64,000 nt of DNA from Methylotuvimicrobium buryatense 5G (GCF_000341735.1 NZ_KB455575.1:673131-737130), one strand, 5' to 3'. Counted from the first letter of the stretch, positions 25,090 to 35,086 are shown. Notes: generated by a model from the sequence alone, not told the origin. Made by a program: numbers and translations.

Positions 25090-26196
25090 TTAAACTTTGG
25101 GCATATTCCGTAATTTTTCCACGACTTTGTCACCGAATTGCTCGGTACTGATCATCTTTACGCCGCTGCCGGGTTTCGACAAATCGGCGGTGGAGTAACC
25201 GTCGCCGAAAACACCTTGCATCGCATCCCATACATTTTTAGCTTCAGCAGCCATATCGAAGCTGTTTTCCAGCATCATCGCGACCGAACCGATCATGGAA
25301 TAAGGATTCGCGATGTTTTTACCGGCGATATCCGGTGCTGAACCGTGCGACGGTTCGTAATAGGCTTTATCGGGACCGATGCAGGCCGAAGGCATCAAGC
25401 CGAGAGATCCCAATATGCCGCCGCCTTGGTCGCTGAGAATATCGCCGAACATGTTTTCCATGACCATGACATCGAACTGGGTCGGGTTCAGGCATAAGGC
25501 TGTTGCCGCCGCGTCGACCAGGAAGTTGACGACCTTGACGTCCGGATATTCCTTGGCCACTTCTTCCATGACTTCGTTCCATAACACGCTGGATTTCAGT
25601 ACGTTGCTTTTGTGAATATTGTGCAGTAACTTGCGGCGTTTACTGGCCAATTTGAATGCTTCGTGCATGATACGACGAATTTGTTCCTCATCGTATTCCA
25701 GCGTTTCACGGACATAACGCAGTCCTTTGTCGTTGACACCCATTTCTTTTTCGCCGAAATACAGGCCGCCGACCAATTCGCGCACGATGATCAGATCGAT
25801 CCCTTCGCCGATAATTTCAGGCTTGAGCGGTGAAAAATGCGCCAGAGATTTCGGTAGAGAAACCGGGCGGAAATTTGCGTAGGTATTGTAGCGACGGCGC
25901 ATCGGCAGTAACGCGCCGCGCTCGGGTTGTTGGTCGATGGGGATTTTTTTTGCTTCTTCATGGCTCAAGCCGATCGGGCCTTTCAGAATCGCATCGGCTT
26001 GGTCGCATATATCGATGGTCGCTTGCGGGAAGGCGTCGCCGGTTTCGAAGTAGGCGCAAGCTCCGAACGAGGCGGGCATCAATTCGAAGGTAACGTCGTT
26101 ACGCTCTTCGATGACTTTGAGAACCTTGAGGGCTTCGTGGGTAATTTCGGGGCCGATGCCGTCGCCGGCCAATACTGCGATTTTATAATGTTTCAT
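25090..26196 (-). CDS. 3-isopropylmalate dehydrogenase-family enzyme
   Basis: 368 residues, normal for the isopropylmalate/isocitrate dehydrogenase family. The N terminus IAVLAGDGIGPEITHEALKVL, substrate-binding PMRRRYNTYANFRPV, RELVGGLYFGEKE, metal-binding FGDILSDQGG and NAD-binding EPSHGSAPDIAGKNIANP are all present. It oxidatively decarboxylates a 2-alkylmalate, as in leucine synthesis. The leuA-like gene lies 89 bp upstream on the same strand, so they probably form an operon. Substitution for leuB or a citramalate-route role cannot be separated by eye. Confidence 0.88.
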   Translation of the reverse strand: MKHYKIAVLAGDGIGPEITHEALKVLKVIEERNDVTFELMPASFGACAYFETGDAFPQATIDICDQADAILKGPIGLSHEEAKKIPIDQQPERGALLPMRRRYNTYANFRPVSLPKSLAHFSPLKPEIIGEGIDLIIVRELVGGLYFGEKEMGVNDKGLRYVRETLEYDEEQIRRIMHEAFKLASKRRKLLHNIHKSNVLKSSVLWNEVMEEVAKEYPDVKVVNFLVDAAATALCLNPTQFDVMVMENMFGDILSDQGGGILGSLGLMPSACIGPDKAYYEPSHGSAPDIAGKNIANPYSMIGSVAMMLENSFDMAAEAKNVWDAMQGVFGDGYSTADLSKPGSGVKMISTEQFGDKVVEKLRNMPKV

Positions 26197-26285
26197 TTTT
26201 TATGTTTTTAAGTGAATGGAAAAATTTAAAACTCAATACATCGTGAATTAGACTGTTGCCGAGTTTGTGTTCGCGGAGTCTGCCG

Positions 26286-27830
26286 CTATTCAGCGGAGGA
26301 TTTCATTTCATGTAATTGAATGTTGATCAGTTTAATCGTGGCCATGATTCCAGAAAATACTTGATTGACGTGGACGCCTCGAGTTTTGCGTAATTCGTTC
26401 CCGCAATTCCACGTTATTACGCATTCGGTCAATGCATTGGCGTGGCCGCCCTTAGGTATGCGGACTTCATAATCGGCTAGTTCGGGTAATCGGTAGTCGT
26501 ATTTTTTGAGCACCTTGCTGATTGCGTCGATGAAGGCATCGAAGCCGCCGCTGCCGGCGCCGGTAGCTTGGTGGTTTTCGCCTTGGATTTCGACGCGAAG
26601 GCTGACCGTGGATTGGAGGTCCAAGCCGCTATTGAGCGAGCAATTCAGCAATCTAATATGTTGATAGCTCTTGCTTTCGAGAACATCGGCGATGATGAAC
26701 GGTAGATCGTCGGTCGTGATGGTTTGTTTGGAGTCGCCGAGGCTAACGATACGTGCGAGAACTTTCTTCTGGTCTTCTTCGGAAAGTTCGACTTCGAGTC
26801 GTTCGAGATTCTTTTTCAGCGAGGCCTTGCCGCTCATTTTGCCTAAGGCATAACTATGAGTTCGGGAAAAGCGTTCCGGTCCTAAGCGGGTTTTGTATAG
26901 GCCGCCTTTTTGGTCGCCGTCGGCATGGATGCCCGCGGTCTGTGTAAAGACATCGGCGCCGACGATCGGCGCATTTGCGGCAACGCGCTTGCCGGAAAAA
27001 TTTTCCACCATGTTGCTGATGCGTACCAAATGACTTTCGTCGATGGACAATTGCATGTTCATTTTATCGCGGAGGACCACGGCGACTTCGGCTAGCGAAG
27101 CGTTTCCGGCACGCTCTCCCAAGCAATTGATGGTGCAATGTACGGCGCTGATGCCGGCCCTAACCGCAGCCATAACATTGGCAGTCGCCAAACCGTAATC
27201 GTTGTGCGGATGAAAATCGAACAATAAATCCGGGTAGCGCCCGCACATATCGTGGAAGCTGTTGAAAACTTCGTTCGGAGCCATGACGCCTAATGTGTCT
27301 GGCAGCATGAAGTGGCTGACCGGGCTATGCCGCAAGCGGTCCACGAGCCCATAGACATAATCGGGACTATCTTTGTAGCCGTTCGACCAGTCCTCCAGGT
27401 AGATGTTGATTATCAGGCCTTGTTCGTGAGCATAGGCGATGGTTTGCAGAACTTCGGTGCTGTGTTGTTCGAGCGTCTTGCCGAGTTGTTCGCGGCAGTG
27501 TTTTTCGCTGCCTTTGGCCAGCAGGTTGATGACCGATCCGCCCGTAGATCGAATCCAATCGACACTGCGCGTATGATCGACGAAGCCTAATACTTCGACG
27601 CGGTCGGCGAAACCTTCTTGCCGGGCCCACTGATTGATTTGGCTGACGGCTTCTTTTTCACCTTCCGACACTCGAGCCGAAGCGACTTCGATTCGATCGA
27701 CGCGCAAAAACTGCAACAAGGCCTTGGCAATACTGACTTTTTCGGTCGGCGTGAAGGCGACGCCTTGCGTTTGCTCGCCGTCACGCAGGGTAGTGTCCAT
27801 CAACTGAATGTGTCTTGACTCTATTGACAT
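26286..27830 (-). CDS. 2-isopropylmalate/citramalate synthase-family enzyme
   Basis: 514 residues. N-terminal HMGL-like TIM barrel starting IQLMDTTLRDGEQTQGVAF (catalytic Asp/Arg in TLRDGEQ) with FHPHNDYGLA and HCTINCLGERAGNASLAEV metal and active-site segments. The C-terminal LeuA dimer/regulatory domain (about residues 375-510, ending HVNQVFSGIMATIKLINIQL) is where leucine or isoleucine would bind. It condenses acetyl-CoA with a 2-oxo acid. Sequence style is unlike canonical LeuA of about 510-570 residues in some regions, so citramalate synthase is possible. Confidence 0.87.
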   Translation of the reverse strand: MSIESRHIQLMDTTLRDGEQTQGVAFTPTEKVSIAKALLQFLRVDRIEVASARVSEGEKEAVSQINQWARQEGFADRVEVLGFVDHTRSVDWIRSTGGSVINLLAKGSEKHCREQLGKTLEQHSTEVLQTIAYAHEQGLIINIYLEDWSNGYKDSPDYVYGLVDRLRHSPVSHFMLPDTLGVMAPNEVFNSFHDMCGRYPDLLFDFHPHNDYGLATANVMAAVRAGISAVHCTINCLGERAGNASLAEVAVVLRDKMNMQLSIDESHLVRISNMVENFSGKRVAANAPIVGADVFTQTAGIHADGDQKGGLYKTRLGPERFSRTHSYALGKMSGKASLKKNLERLEVELSEEDQKKVLARIVSLGDSKQTITTDDLPFIIADVLESKSYQHIRLLNCSLNSGLDLQSTVSLRVEIQGENHQATGAGSGGFDAFIDAISKVLKKYDYRLPELADYEVRIPKGGHANALTECVITWNCGNELRKTRGVHVNQVFSGIMATIKLINIQLHEMKSSAE

Positions 27831-29195
27831 GATTTTCGCCTGTGGTTTCGATGCGAGTTAATGTGTGGAATGATGAAGGCCAAAGCCGATGCTCTCGTTT
27901 ATGCTTTTCGAAAAGCATAAGCTACACGAAACCGCCTATTTTCCCCTAAAAGCACTTCATTTTGCAATTTTGAATCGACGCATGAAATGGAGTGCAACGG
28001 AATAATCGTATTTCTTCTGGCTCCCTTTATTGTTTTTCAGATTGCAATATCCCGGCGCCTCCTAAGGCACTGCTGAAATTTGAAGTGCGAAAGGTATAAA
28101 TTCGTCAGTATAACCATGAAGCACATGAAGTATTTCAATAGAATACCTAAATATTCCCTCTAATCTATTGGATAGTAATTATTCACACCCCCTATCATTC
28201 CCACGCTCCGGCGCTCATCGTTATACATAAGTCAAAAACTACCCTTTTGCAATCTTAACCAATGAGACCTCGATACCATTTATTGTCACTTAACAAGTGG
28301 ATCACCTAACGCCAGACGAACCGCGTAGGATACGCTGTGCGTACCATGGCAACCCCGCAATGTTCATGTGCCAACCGAACCTCCAGGGCACGGCTTTGGT
28401 ACGCGCAGCGTACCCTACAATTTATGTATAATGATGAGCGCTCCGGCGTGGGAATGAAAACCGAGACGCTTTAGCATCTTGTACCGCTGGAGCGGTACTC
28501 AGGCGTTCCCCCGCAGAGCGTGGGAACGATAATTTACGGGGGGACTGAATAGTTACATTGGATAAATTAAAGTTCTATACAAATGAATCAACTTCTTATT
28601 CTCCATGATCTTCATGGTGAAATGTTTTTTTACTGTGAAAGTTCGTAGATTTGGACACTTTATCTAATTTTTCGATATACAAAGCTCTGTGCTGGCAATA
28701 CCGGTTCCAGAGAGGGTGCGGTTGCTCGATCGACAGGCGTCGGCGGCAGGGAGCCGCCGTCGAGCCTACATGGACGTATTCACGGCGTCCTGTCGGGCGA
28801 GTGACCGCACCCTCCGCCACCAGAGAACTTTCATTTGCCGGGGCGATGGCTAGGCCTTCATGAACGTTAGGTTTAAGCATTGCTTGCTCAGATTAGGCGC
28901 TAGGTATTAGTAGCCTCAATACTATTAAATTGGGTTAATAAGCTTGAATGCGATATGTCGGGTTGCATAATTTAGCCGCTAGAACATAAAATCTAGTCTA
29001 CACTCTATGTGGTAAGTTATTTATTGATCAGGTAAATAATCGATATTACAAAGGGTTGGCGTTAAATAAAAACAATAAAAACTCAATTTGAAAGCTAGCT
29101 TTTAACCCAGGCTGAATGGCTCTGTTAGGCTTGCACTAAACCGGCAACCGCCTTGATAAAGTCATTTATTTGTAATTTAGAGGATAACAGCCGTT
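27831..29195. other. Long intergenic region rich in palindromic repeats
   Basis: 27831-28190 holds the promoter side of the divergent leuA-like gene and no visible gene. 28196-28545 is a REP unit split by a family D element. 28695-28865 contains a long imperfect palindrome (GAGGGTGCGGTTGC...GTGACCGCACCCTC with GGCGGCAGGGAGCCGCC inside). 28880-29195 is AT-rich and must carry the kinase promoter. No protein gene is supported. Confidence 0.7.
28214..28438. mobile_element. Miniature element, family D, inserted in a REP with 10-bp target duplication
   Basis: Ends CTCATCGTTATACATAA and TTATGTATAATGATGAG are inverted repeats with one mismatch. CGCTCCGGCG is duplicated exactly at 28204-28213 and 28439-28448; removing the element restores the REP hairpin CCCACGCTCCGGCGTGGG. 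Inside, arms related to GTAGGGTACGCAGCGCGTAC (28327 and 28400-28420) form a second palindrome of the kind found inside the NRPS gene at 52383. Confidence 0.88.
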
Positions 29196-32100
29196 TTGAA
29201 TACACTACTCAATCGTTCAAGCAAGCACGATCCTTATCAAACGACTTTAGGTCGAGGCCGATTTTTTAAGGATTTTATGCTGCTATTTCTGCCCGTTAGC
29301 TTTTTAGTCATGGCAGGTACTTTGTTGTTGGGCGAATCGCGCATTCATGCCGAATTATCTATGCTGATGGCCGACGAAACAATTTTTGTCGAGTTGGGGC
29401 AAGGTCGCTTGGATCAAGAGTTGGCTGTTCCAATAGGTCATTTGATGAGCTTAATCGATGAAAATCCGGTTCGCAGGGTTTATCAGGCCCCGAATGGCTC
29501 GGACACGAGCTCTATGCAAGAAGCATTTTTTTCGTTAATGACGCGTAACCCAATTTATGACAAAGTACGCTGGATCGACGAACAAGGAATAGAGCAAGTG
29601 CGAGTCAATAACAGAAGAGGGCGCCCGATCGTCGTTCCTCACGACGAATTACAGGCTAAAGAGGACCGTTATTTTTTTAGCGATACCATGCTGCTTAATC
29701 AAGGGGAGATTTATATTTCCCCGCTCGATTTGAATATGGACGACGGCCGTATCGAGATTCCTTACAAGCCGACGATAAGGGTCTCAAGCCCAGTATTTGA
29801 TGTGGCAGGTAAACCTCGAGGCATTCTCATCATTAATATCATGGCAAAATCCATGCTGGATGCTTTCGTCCAAAGCGCCGGCCCCGCCATTGACAGGTTG
29901 ATGTTGGTCAATGACGAGGGCTATTGGCTAAAAAGCCCCAATGCACAGGATGAATGGGCTTTCATGTTTCAACAGGAAGCGACTCTGGCTACACGAAATC
30001 CTCGAGTATGGGAAGCGATAACCCGGCAAAAAAAAGGCCAGATCAGACTTGATGACGGTCTTTGGACATGGAGTTCCGTTTTGCTAACGCCCATACAAGA
30101 TGCTCGCTTATCGCACAACATACACTGGAAAGTGATTAGTCATTTACCAATGGAAAAATTATCGACGGTGGAAAATAACGTTTGGTCGGCTAAGGTCGCG
30201 AGTGCTTCGGTGATCTTGCTATTGTTTGCGATAGGCATAGGGCGTCTAATTCAGGCAAAATCGGCGCGCGCTCTGGCCGAGAAGGAAGCGGCTCTGGCGC
30301 GGGGCGAAGCGGAGTCGGCGACTCGTTTACAAGAGGCTCAAGCGTGTTTTCGAATGTTATTCGAAGCAAATGCCAGCGGCTTGTTGGTCGTCGATGCCGA
30401 AGGGAAAATAGTCATGGCTAACCCGGCCTTCGAGAATCTATTCGGCTATCAAGTATCGGAAGTGATCAATAGACCTGTGGAAATATTGCTTCCCGAAAAG
30501 TTTCGTTCACGCCATGCCAGGCAGCGTAAAGATTATTTACAAAACCCAACGACTCGGGCGATGGGTGAGGGAAGAGACTTATATGGAACTCGCAAGGACG
30601 GTTCTATATTTCCGATAGAAATCGGCTTGAGTCCCTATCGGAGCGATAATCAACTTTTTGTCGTGGCAACCATTGTCGATATCTCCGAACGCAAGCGGAT
30701 CCAAGATGCCTTGCTTCGAATGAATGAAACCTTGGAGCGAAACGTGGTCGAGCGTACCGCTGAATTACAGGCGGCAAAACAGGAGGCCGAACGGCTTGCC
30801 AGTGTTAAAGGCAACTTTTTGGCCAATATGAGTCATGAGATACGGACCCCAATGAACGCGATACTTGGATTGGCCTATTTATTGGAAAAAGCCGAACTTG
30901 GTACCGATGAACTTAATTTGGTGAAGAAAATTCGCATAGCCGGCCGGTCGTTGCTTGGAATCATCAACGATATTCTGGATTTTTCCAAAATAGAATCGGG
31001 GCGCCTTGAAATCGAGCACGCGCCATTTCGGCTGAGCGATGTGCTGGACAACTTAGCCACGCTCATGTCGTCCATCGAATACAGCAATAAAGTCGAATTG
31101 ATTATGGGGCCGGCTCCCGAGGGTATCGAGTTTCTTCGGGGCGATGCGCTTCGGCTCGAACAAATATTGGTTAATTTGACCAGTAATGCGCTTAAATTCA
31201 CACAGCAGGGGAGCGTTACGATCTCCGTCATCAAATTACCGCCCAAGGATGGCCGGGATTATCTACGTTTCAGCGTCCGCGATACCGGCATGGGTATCCC
31301 TATTGAAAAACAAGCGGAAATTTTTAATGCTTTTTCTCAGGAAGACACTTCGACGACACGCCGTTTCGGCGGAACAGGGCTGGGTTTATCGATATGTCGG
31401 TATTTGGTGCAAATGATGGGCGGAGAACTCGGCGTCAACAGCGAGCTTGGTATCGGCAGCGAGTTTTGGTTGATGCTGCCGATAGAGCGGGTTGAGCCTC
31501 AAGAGTATGTGCATCCGTCCATCGCGTTTCAAAACGTATTGATCGCCGACGATCATCCCGTGGCCAGGGAAATGTTGGCGGCAACGGTGCGTAGCTTGGG
31601 CTGGACTCCCGAGGTCGTCGAGTCGGGCGAAGAGGCTGTAGAACGGATTATCGAACGAGCACGGAATAATAAACTCCCCGATATTGTATTATTGGATTGG
31701 TGTATGCCCGGTGTTAATGGTCTCGAAGCCGGCAAACGCATAAGACAGGAGCTTGGCGATATTGCCGATGCTCCGATCATCGTTATTGCCACGGCTCATG
31801 ACCGCGATGCATTGCTGCGCGAACCGGATGTGGCAATAGCCGATGCCGTCTTGCACAAACCGATTACCGCTTCTTCGCTCTATAATGCCGTATCCGATGC
31901 CAAACAGCGTCGTCAAGGCGAAAGGTCAATACAGCATAACAATACAACGCCATCCGAGAAACGTCTCAACGGCTTAAATCTGCTACTGGTCGATGATAGT
32001 GAGATAAACCGCGATATGGCAAGGCGTATTTTGGAAGCCGAAGGGGCTACCGTTTATTTGGCGGACGACGGTCATGCGGCCTTGCAATGGTTAAGACTGA

Positions 32101-32741
32101 ATCCGGATTTGGCCGATGTAGTTTTAATGGATATACAAATGCCGCTCATGGATGGTTATGAAGCGACTCGGCAAATTCGTGAAGTCCTTGGCCTGACTCT
32201 GTTGCCTATTGTGGCGCTGACCGCCGGTGCATTCAAGAATCAACAGGCTGCAGCGCTCAATGCCGGGATGAATGGATTCATTGCCAAACCGTTCGATGTC
32301 GAGGAATTAATCGCTTATTTGCAACAATATGTTACCGGTCCACAAGTAACGGCTGATTCTAAGAATGAGCCGATCGCTTCAGCTAAGAAAGACGATTCAC
32401 AGTTTCCCATGATAGATATAGACAGAGGCCTTAATAATTGGGGGGATGCTGCAACTTACTATAAATACTTACAAAAGTTTGCCGAATCGCACGGATATGA
32501 CGGAGACGAAATCGCCAAAATGATGGCTCAAGGCGAGCGGGAAAGTGCTCTTGCCTTGGCGCATAAATTGAAAGGAACGGCAGGAAACTTGGCGCTGATA
32601 CAAGTGTGGAAGTTGGCTGAAAAGATCGAGTCTAGTCTTTTAAAAGACGGAGCTACGATAGATGAGTCGATTCAACAGTTGCAGCTTATATTGAACGATA
32701 CGTTGCGCGAAATCGGCCGTCTGAATGGTAAAGATAAGTAA
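29196..32741 (+). CDS. Hybrid sensor histidine kinase with two receivers and Hpt
   Basis: 1181 residues from TTG 29196 with AGAGGA eleven bases upstream. Domain order: transmembrane helix (about 30-46), periplasmic sensor region (about 50-330), second helix (about 334-352), PAS (about 388-505), short coiled coil, HisKA with phospho-acceptor H547 in MSHEIRTPMNAILG, HATPase (GTGLGLSICRYLVQMMGG), receiver 1 (VLIADDHPVAREM; Asp about 834 in LLDWCMPG), receiver 2 (LLLVDDSEINRDM; Asp about 979 in LMDIQMPLMDGYEATRQIR) and Hpt (H1123 in LAHKLKGTAGN). A full phosphorelay is encoded in one chain. The signal is unknown. The adjacent downstream regulator is truncated. Confidence 0.95.
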   Translation: MNTLLNRSSKHDPYQTTLGRGRFFKDFMLLFLPVSFLVMAGTLLLGESRIHAELSMLMADETIFVELGQGRLDQELAVPIGHLMSLIDENPVRRVYQAPNGSDTSSMQEAFFSLMTRNPIYDKVRWIDEQGIEQVRVNNRRGRPIVVPHDELQAKEDRYFFSDTMLLNQGEIYISPLDLNMDDGRIEIPYKPTIRVSSPVFDVAGKPRGILIINIMAKSMLDAFVQSAGPAIDRLMLVNDEGYWLKSPNAQDEWAFMFQQEATLATRNPRVWEAITRQKKGQIRLDDGLWTWSSVLLTPIQDARLSHNIHWKVISHLPMEKLSTVENNVWSAKVASASVILLLFAIGIGRLIQAKSARALAEKEAALARGEAESATRLQEAQACFRMLFEANASGLLVVDAEGKIVMANPAFENLFGYQVSEVINRPVEILLPEKFRSRHARQRKDYLQNPTTRAMGEGRDLYGTRKDGSIFPIEIGLSPYRSDNQLFVVATIVDISERKRIQDALLRMNETLERNVVERTAELQAAKQEAERLASVKGNFLANMSHEIRTPMNAILGLAYLLEKAELGTDELNLVKKIRIAGRSLLGIINDILDFSKIESGRLEIEHAPFRLSDVLDNLATLMSSIEYSNKVELIMGPAPEGIEFLRGDALRLEQILVNLTSNALKFTQQGSVTISVIKLPPKDGRDYLRFSVRDTGMGIPIEKQAEIFNAFSQEDTSTTRRFGGTGLGLSICRYLVQMMGGELGVNSELGIGSEFWLMLPIERVEPQEYVHPSIAFQNVLIADDHPVAREMLAATVRSLGWTPEVVESGEEAVERIIERARNNKLPDIVLLDWCMPGVNGLEAGKRIRQELGDIADAPIIVIATAHDRDALLREPDVAIADAVLHKPITASSLYNAVSDAKQRRQGERSIQHNNTTPSEKRLNGLNLLLVDDSEINRDMARRILEAEGATVYLADDGHAALQWLRLNPDLADVVLMDIQMPLMDGYEATRQIREVLGLTLLPIVALTAGAFKNQQAAALNAGMNGFIAKPFDVEELIAYLQQYVTGPQVTADSKNEPIASAKKDDSQFPMIDIDRGLNNWGDAATYYKYLQKFAESHGYDGDEIAKMMAQGERESALALAHKLKGTAGNLALIQVWKLAEKIESSLLKDGATIDESIQQLQLILNDTLREIGRLNGKDK

Positions 32742-32789
32742 AATGATGCGATGTTGCCGAACCCGTATTGCTCGAGCTTGAAAAAACTT

Positions 32790-33154
32790 CCTGATTAGCA
32801 AGATGCTTCAGCTTGCCGAGGCCAAGTATCCGAGCAAGGACCAGTCGTAGTCGCAAAAACTAAAATATGCTGTTACCCAAGCTCCAGCTTGGGTAACCTG
32901 TTCAGGAAGCTCTAGCTTCCCGAAAATCAAGAAAGATTGAACGAGCGAGCGAGTCGGGTTTGATTCAGAATGTGCGGAGGTTGTGTCGGTCTCAGGAAGC
33001 TGGAGCTTCCGGGGTGTCTTTCCCAAGCTGGAGCTTGGGAAATAGCGTGATGTGGGTTGGCCGTTTTTAGCTTGACGCGCATGGCTTGCAAACCCCGTCC
33101 TGCTAGGGGATATGCTGATCTTTGGGCTTTAGCTGAAGAAACTTGCTAATCAGG
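32790..33154. mobile_element. Non-autonomous IS1595-type element with 8-bp target duplication
   Basis: Left end CCTGATTAGCAAGATGCTTC and right end GAAGAAACTTGCTAATCAGG are inverted repeats, and the left end equals the terminal repeat of the IS1595 copy at 47326. AAAAACTT is duplicated at 32782-32789 and 33155-33162; 8-bp duplications are usual for IS1595. The interior is non-coding and carries REP-like hairpins (TTACCCAAGCTCCAGCTTGGGTAA, GGAAGCTGGAGCTTCC, CCCAAGCTGGAGCTTGGG). Confidence 0.9.
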
Positions 33155-33162
33155 AAAAACTT

Positions 33163-33275
33163 TGCCTCGGCAGATGCTGAGACCTATTCAGGAATTAGTG
33201 GATAGCTTCGATCTTCGTGCCGCCGAGGAACAAACCGGGCAACTAATTTATCGCTTGAGCAATGATATGGAGTGA
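33163..33275 (+). pseudogene. C-terminal remnant of a signalling protein
   Basis: One frame reads ...LRPIQELVDSFDLRAAEEQTGQLIYRLSNDME and stops at 33275, overlapping the ribosome site of the truncated receiver gene. The style resembles the tail of a multidomain histidine kinase. The upstream part is missing, cut by the IS1595-type element. Confidence 0.45.
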
Positions 33276-33280
33276 AGACC

Positions 33281-33430
33281 ATGATGGTAAATGGTCCGAT
33301 TTTATGTGCCGACGACGAATCTTATAACTTAGGTCTATTGAGAATGGCGTTGAAAGAACATCACTCACTGGTATTCGCTCGTAGCGGCAGGGAAACCCTG
33401 CTTGCCGTCGCGAAACATCGCCCCGCTTTT
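33281..33430 (+). pseudogene. Truncated response regulator receiver domain
   Basis: From ATG 33281 (GGAG nine bases upstream) it reads MMVNGPILCADDESYNLGLLRMALKEHHSLVFARSGRETLLAVAKHRPAF, the first half of a receiver domain with its acidic pair (ADDE). It breaks just before the phospho-acceptor Asp, where sequence beginning TTTTGTCCACGAAACACACG takes over. That sequence has an inverted partner (TTTCGTGGACAAA) near 33683-33695, so an inserted repeat element of about 265 bp probably cut the gene. Confidence 0.75.
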
Positions 33431-33695
33431 TGTCCACGAAACACACGAAAATATTTAATTACTGGGAAAGTTCGTTGCCCGTATGCAGCGTAAGCGGAAT
33501 ACGGGGATTGCGTGACCTCGAACGTCCCGGATTGCACTTGCGCTCCATCCGGGCTACGCGGTTAAGCTTTCATTTGCTGGGGCGATTGCCAGGCTTTCCT
33601 GAACGTTAGTTATACTCTCCAAGTTGCTCACCCAATAGAAGGTTCAAAAGATTTATGTAACAACCGTGTGTATTTTGTGATTTTCGTGGACAAAT
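33431..33695. mobile_element. Repeat element bounded by TTTGTCCACGAAA inverted ends
   Basis: Left end TTTTGTCCACGAAACACACG, right end ATTTTCGTGGACAAA. Inside, 33474-33560 carries the CGTATGCAGCG...CCATCCGGGCTACG repeat also seen at 62690-62770. No coding content. Confidence 0.65.
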
Positions 33696-33703
33696 CTTCG
33701 AAT

Positions 33704-35086
33704 CTAGGTTGAAAACCAGTTCAATTGCCGATGCAGATTGACGACCGTACCGACGATGGTCAATGCCGGCGCATCGCTTTCGGCAAATTCCGAATAGGCA
33801 GGCCTATCGCTTAGCGTGCCGATGAACACGCGTTGCTTGTGTGTCGCGCCCGATTGAATCACGGCGATAGGCAGGTCGGCAGGGCAGCCATGATCGATCA
33901 GAGACCGGCAAATGCTTTCAAGGCCCGATATCCCCATATAAATGATTACCGTTTGCTTGGGTTTGGCCAATTGCCGCCAATCGAGATCGATGCGGCCGTT
34001 TTGGATATGACCGGAGACAAAAGTGCAGGACTGTGCATGATCTCGGTGGGTCAACGGAATGCCCGAATAGCTTGCGCAACCCGACGCTGCGGTAATGCCG
34101 GGAACGATTTGAAAGTGAATGCCCGATTGCATCAAGGTTTCGATTTCTTCGCCGCCCCGGCCGAATATGAAAGGATCGCCGCCCTTTAGACGCGCCACTT
34201 TTTTGCCCGATGAAGCCAGTTCCGCCAGCTGCCGATGGATGGCCGCCGGCGTCAGACTGTGATTACCGTCTTGTTGGCCGACAAAAATGGTTTCGGCATC
34301 GCTGTGCGCGAGTTTAAGAATTTCGCCGGAAACCGAGCGGTCGTAAACGATGACATCGGCTTGCCCTAGTAAGCGTAGGGCTTTGAACGTCAGTAAATCA
34401 GGATCGCCCGGGCCGGTGCCGATCAAGTAAACCTCGCCTTGTCTGTCTGCGGCGCCGGCATGGTCCAGCTGCGTAAGCAATTGACTCTCTGCTTCTCGTT
34501 GCCGGCCGGTAAAAATTAATTCGGCGACGCGGCCTTGTACGATAGTCTCCCAGAAATTTCGTCGCTGACGGGCTTGGGGGATTTGTTGTAAGACTCGGGC
34601 TTTAAGCTGTTCGATGAATCCTGCCAATAGCCCGAAGGAGGCCGGAATCGCCGTTTCGATCTTCGCGCGAAGCAGTCGCGACAAGACCGGCGATGCGCCG
34701 CTCGAAGAGACAGCAATCAGCAGCGGCGAACGATCGATGATCGCCGGAAAGATAAAACTGCATAGGTCCAGGTTATCGACGACATTGACTGGAATTCGGC
34801 GTTGATTGGCTAGCGTTGCGGCTTTAGCATTAGTGAGGCGATCGTCTGTCGCCGATACCACCAAGCGCATGCCGTCGATGTCGTCGCTCGTGAAGGCTTT
34901 TCGGCGAATAATGATGGCATGTTCGTCTTGAAGGGCGGCGACCGCTTCGCCGACTTCCAACGCGACCACGACGACCTTGGCGCCCGCGCGAAGCAACAGT
35001 TCGATCTTACGGGCCGCGATATCGCCGGCGCCAACCACCAAGCAAGGTTGGTCTTTTATGTTCAAGAACAGCGGAAAGAAGTCCAT
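33704..35086 (-). CDS. cysG: Siroheme synthase CysG (trifunctional)
   Basis: 460 residues, standard length. The N-terminal part (MDFFPLFLNIKDQPCLVVGAGDIAARKIELLLRAGAKV) is the precorrin-2 dehydrogenase/ferrochelatase with an NAD-binding GxGxxA motif. The C-terminal uroporphyrinogen III methyltransferase begins GEVYLIGTGPGDPDLLTFKALRLL (about residue 215) and holds RLKGGDPFIFGRGGEE and VPGITAASGCASYSGIPLTHRDHA. It supplies precorrin-2/sirohydrochlorin for siroheme and for the cobalamin operon next door, but is separated from it by a repeat-bearing gap of about 220 bp and so is probably transcribed independently. Confidence 0.96.
   Translation of the reverse strand: MDFFPLFLNIKDQPCLVVGAGDIAARKIELLLRAGAKVVVVALEVGEAVAALQDEHAIIIRRKAFTSDDIDGMRLVVSATDDRLTNAKAATLANQRRIPVNVVDNLDLCSFIFPAIIDRSPLLIAVSSSGASPVLSRLLRAKIETAIPASFGLLAGFIEQLKARVLQQIPQARQRRNFWETIVQGRVAELIFTGRQREAESQLLTQLDHAGAADRQGEVYLIGTGPGDPDLLTFKALRLLGQADVIVYDRSVSGEILKLAHSDAETIFVGQQDGNHSLTPAAIHRQLAELASSGKKVARLKGGDPFIFGRGGEEIETLMQSGIHFQIVPGITAASGCASYSGIPLTHRDHAQSCTFVSGHIQNGRIDLDWRQLAKPKQTVIIYMGISGLESICRSLIDHGCPADLPIAVIQSGATHKQRVFIGTLSDRPAYSEFAESDAPALTIVGTVVNLHRQLNWFST

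Noticed and set aside
28596..28880. 94-residue minus-strand frame
   Set aside because: Lies across a large intergenic palindrome; peptide looks like translated repeat DNA.
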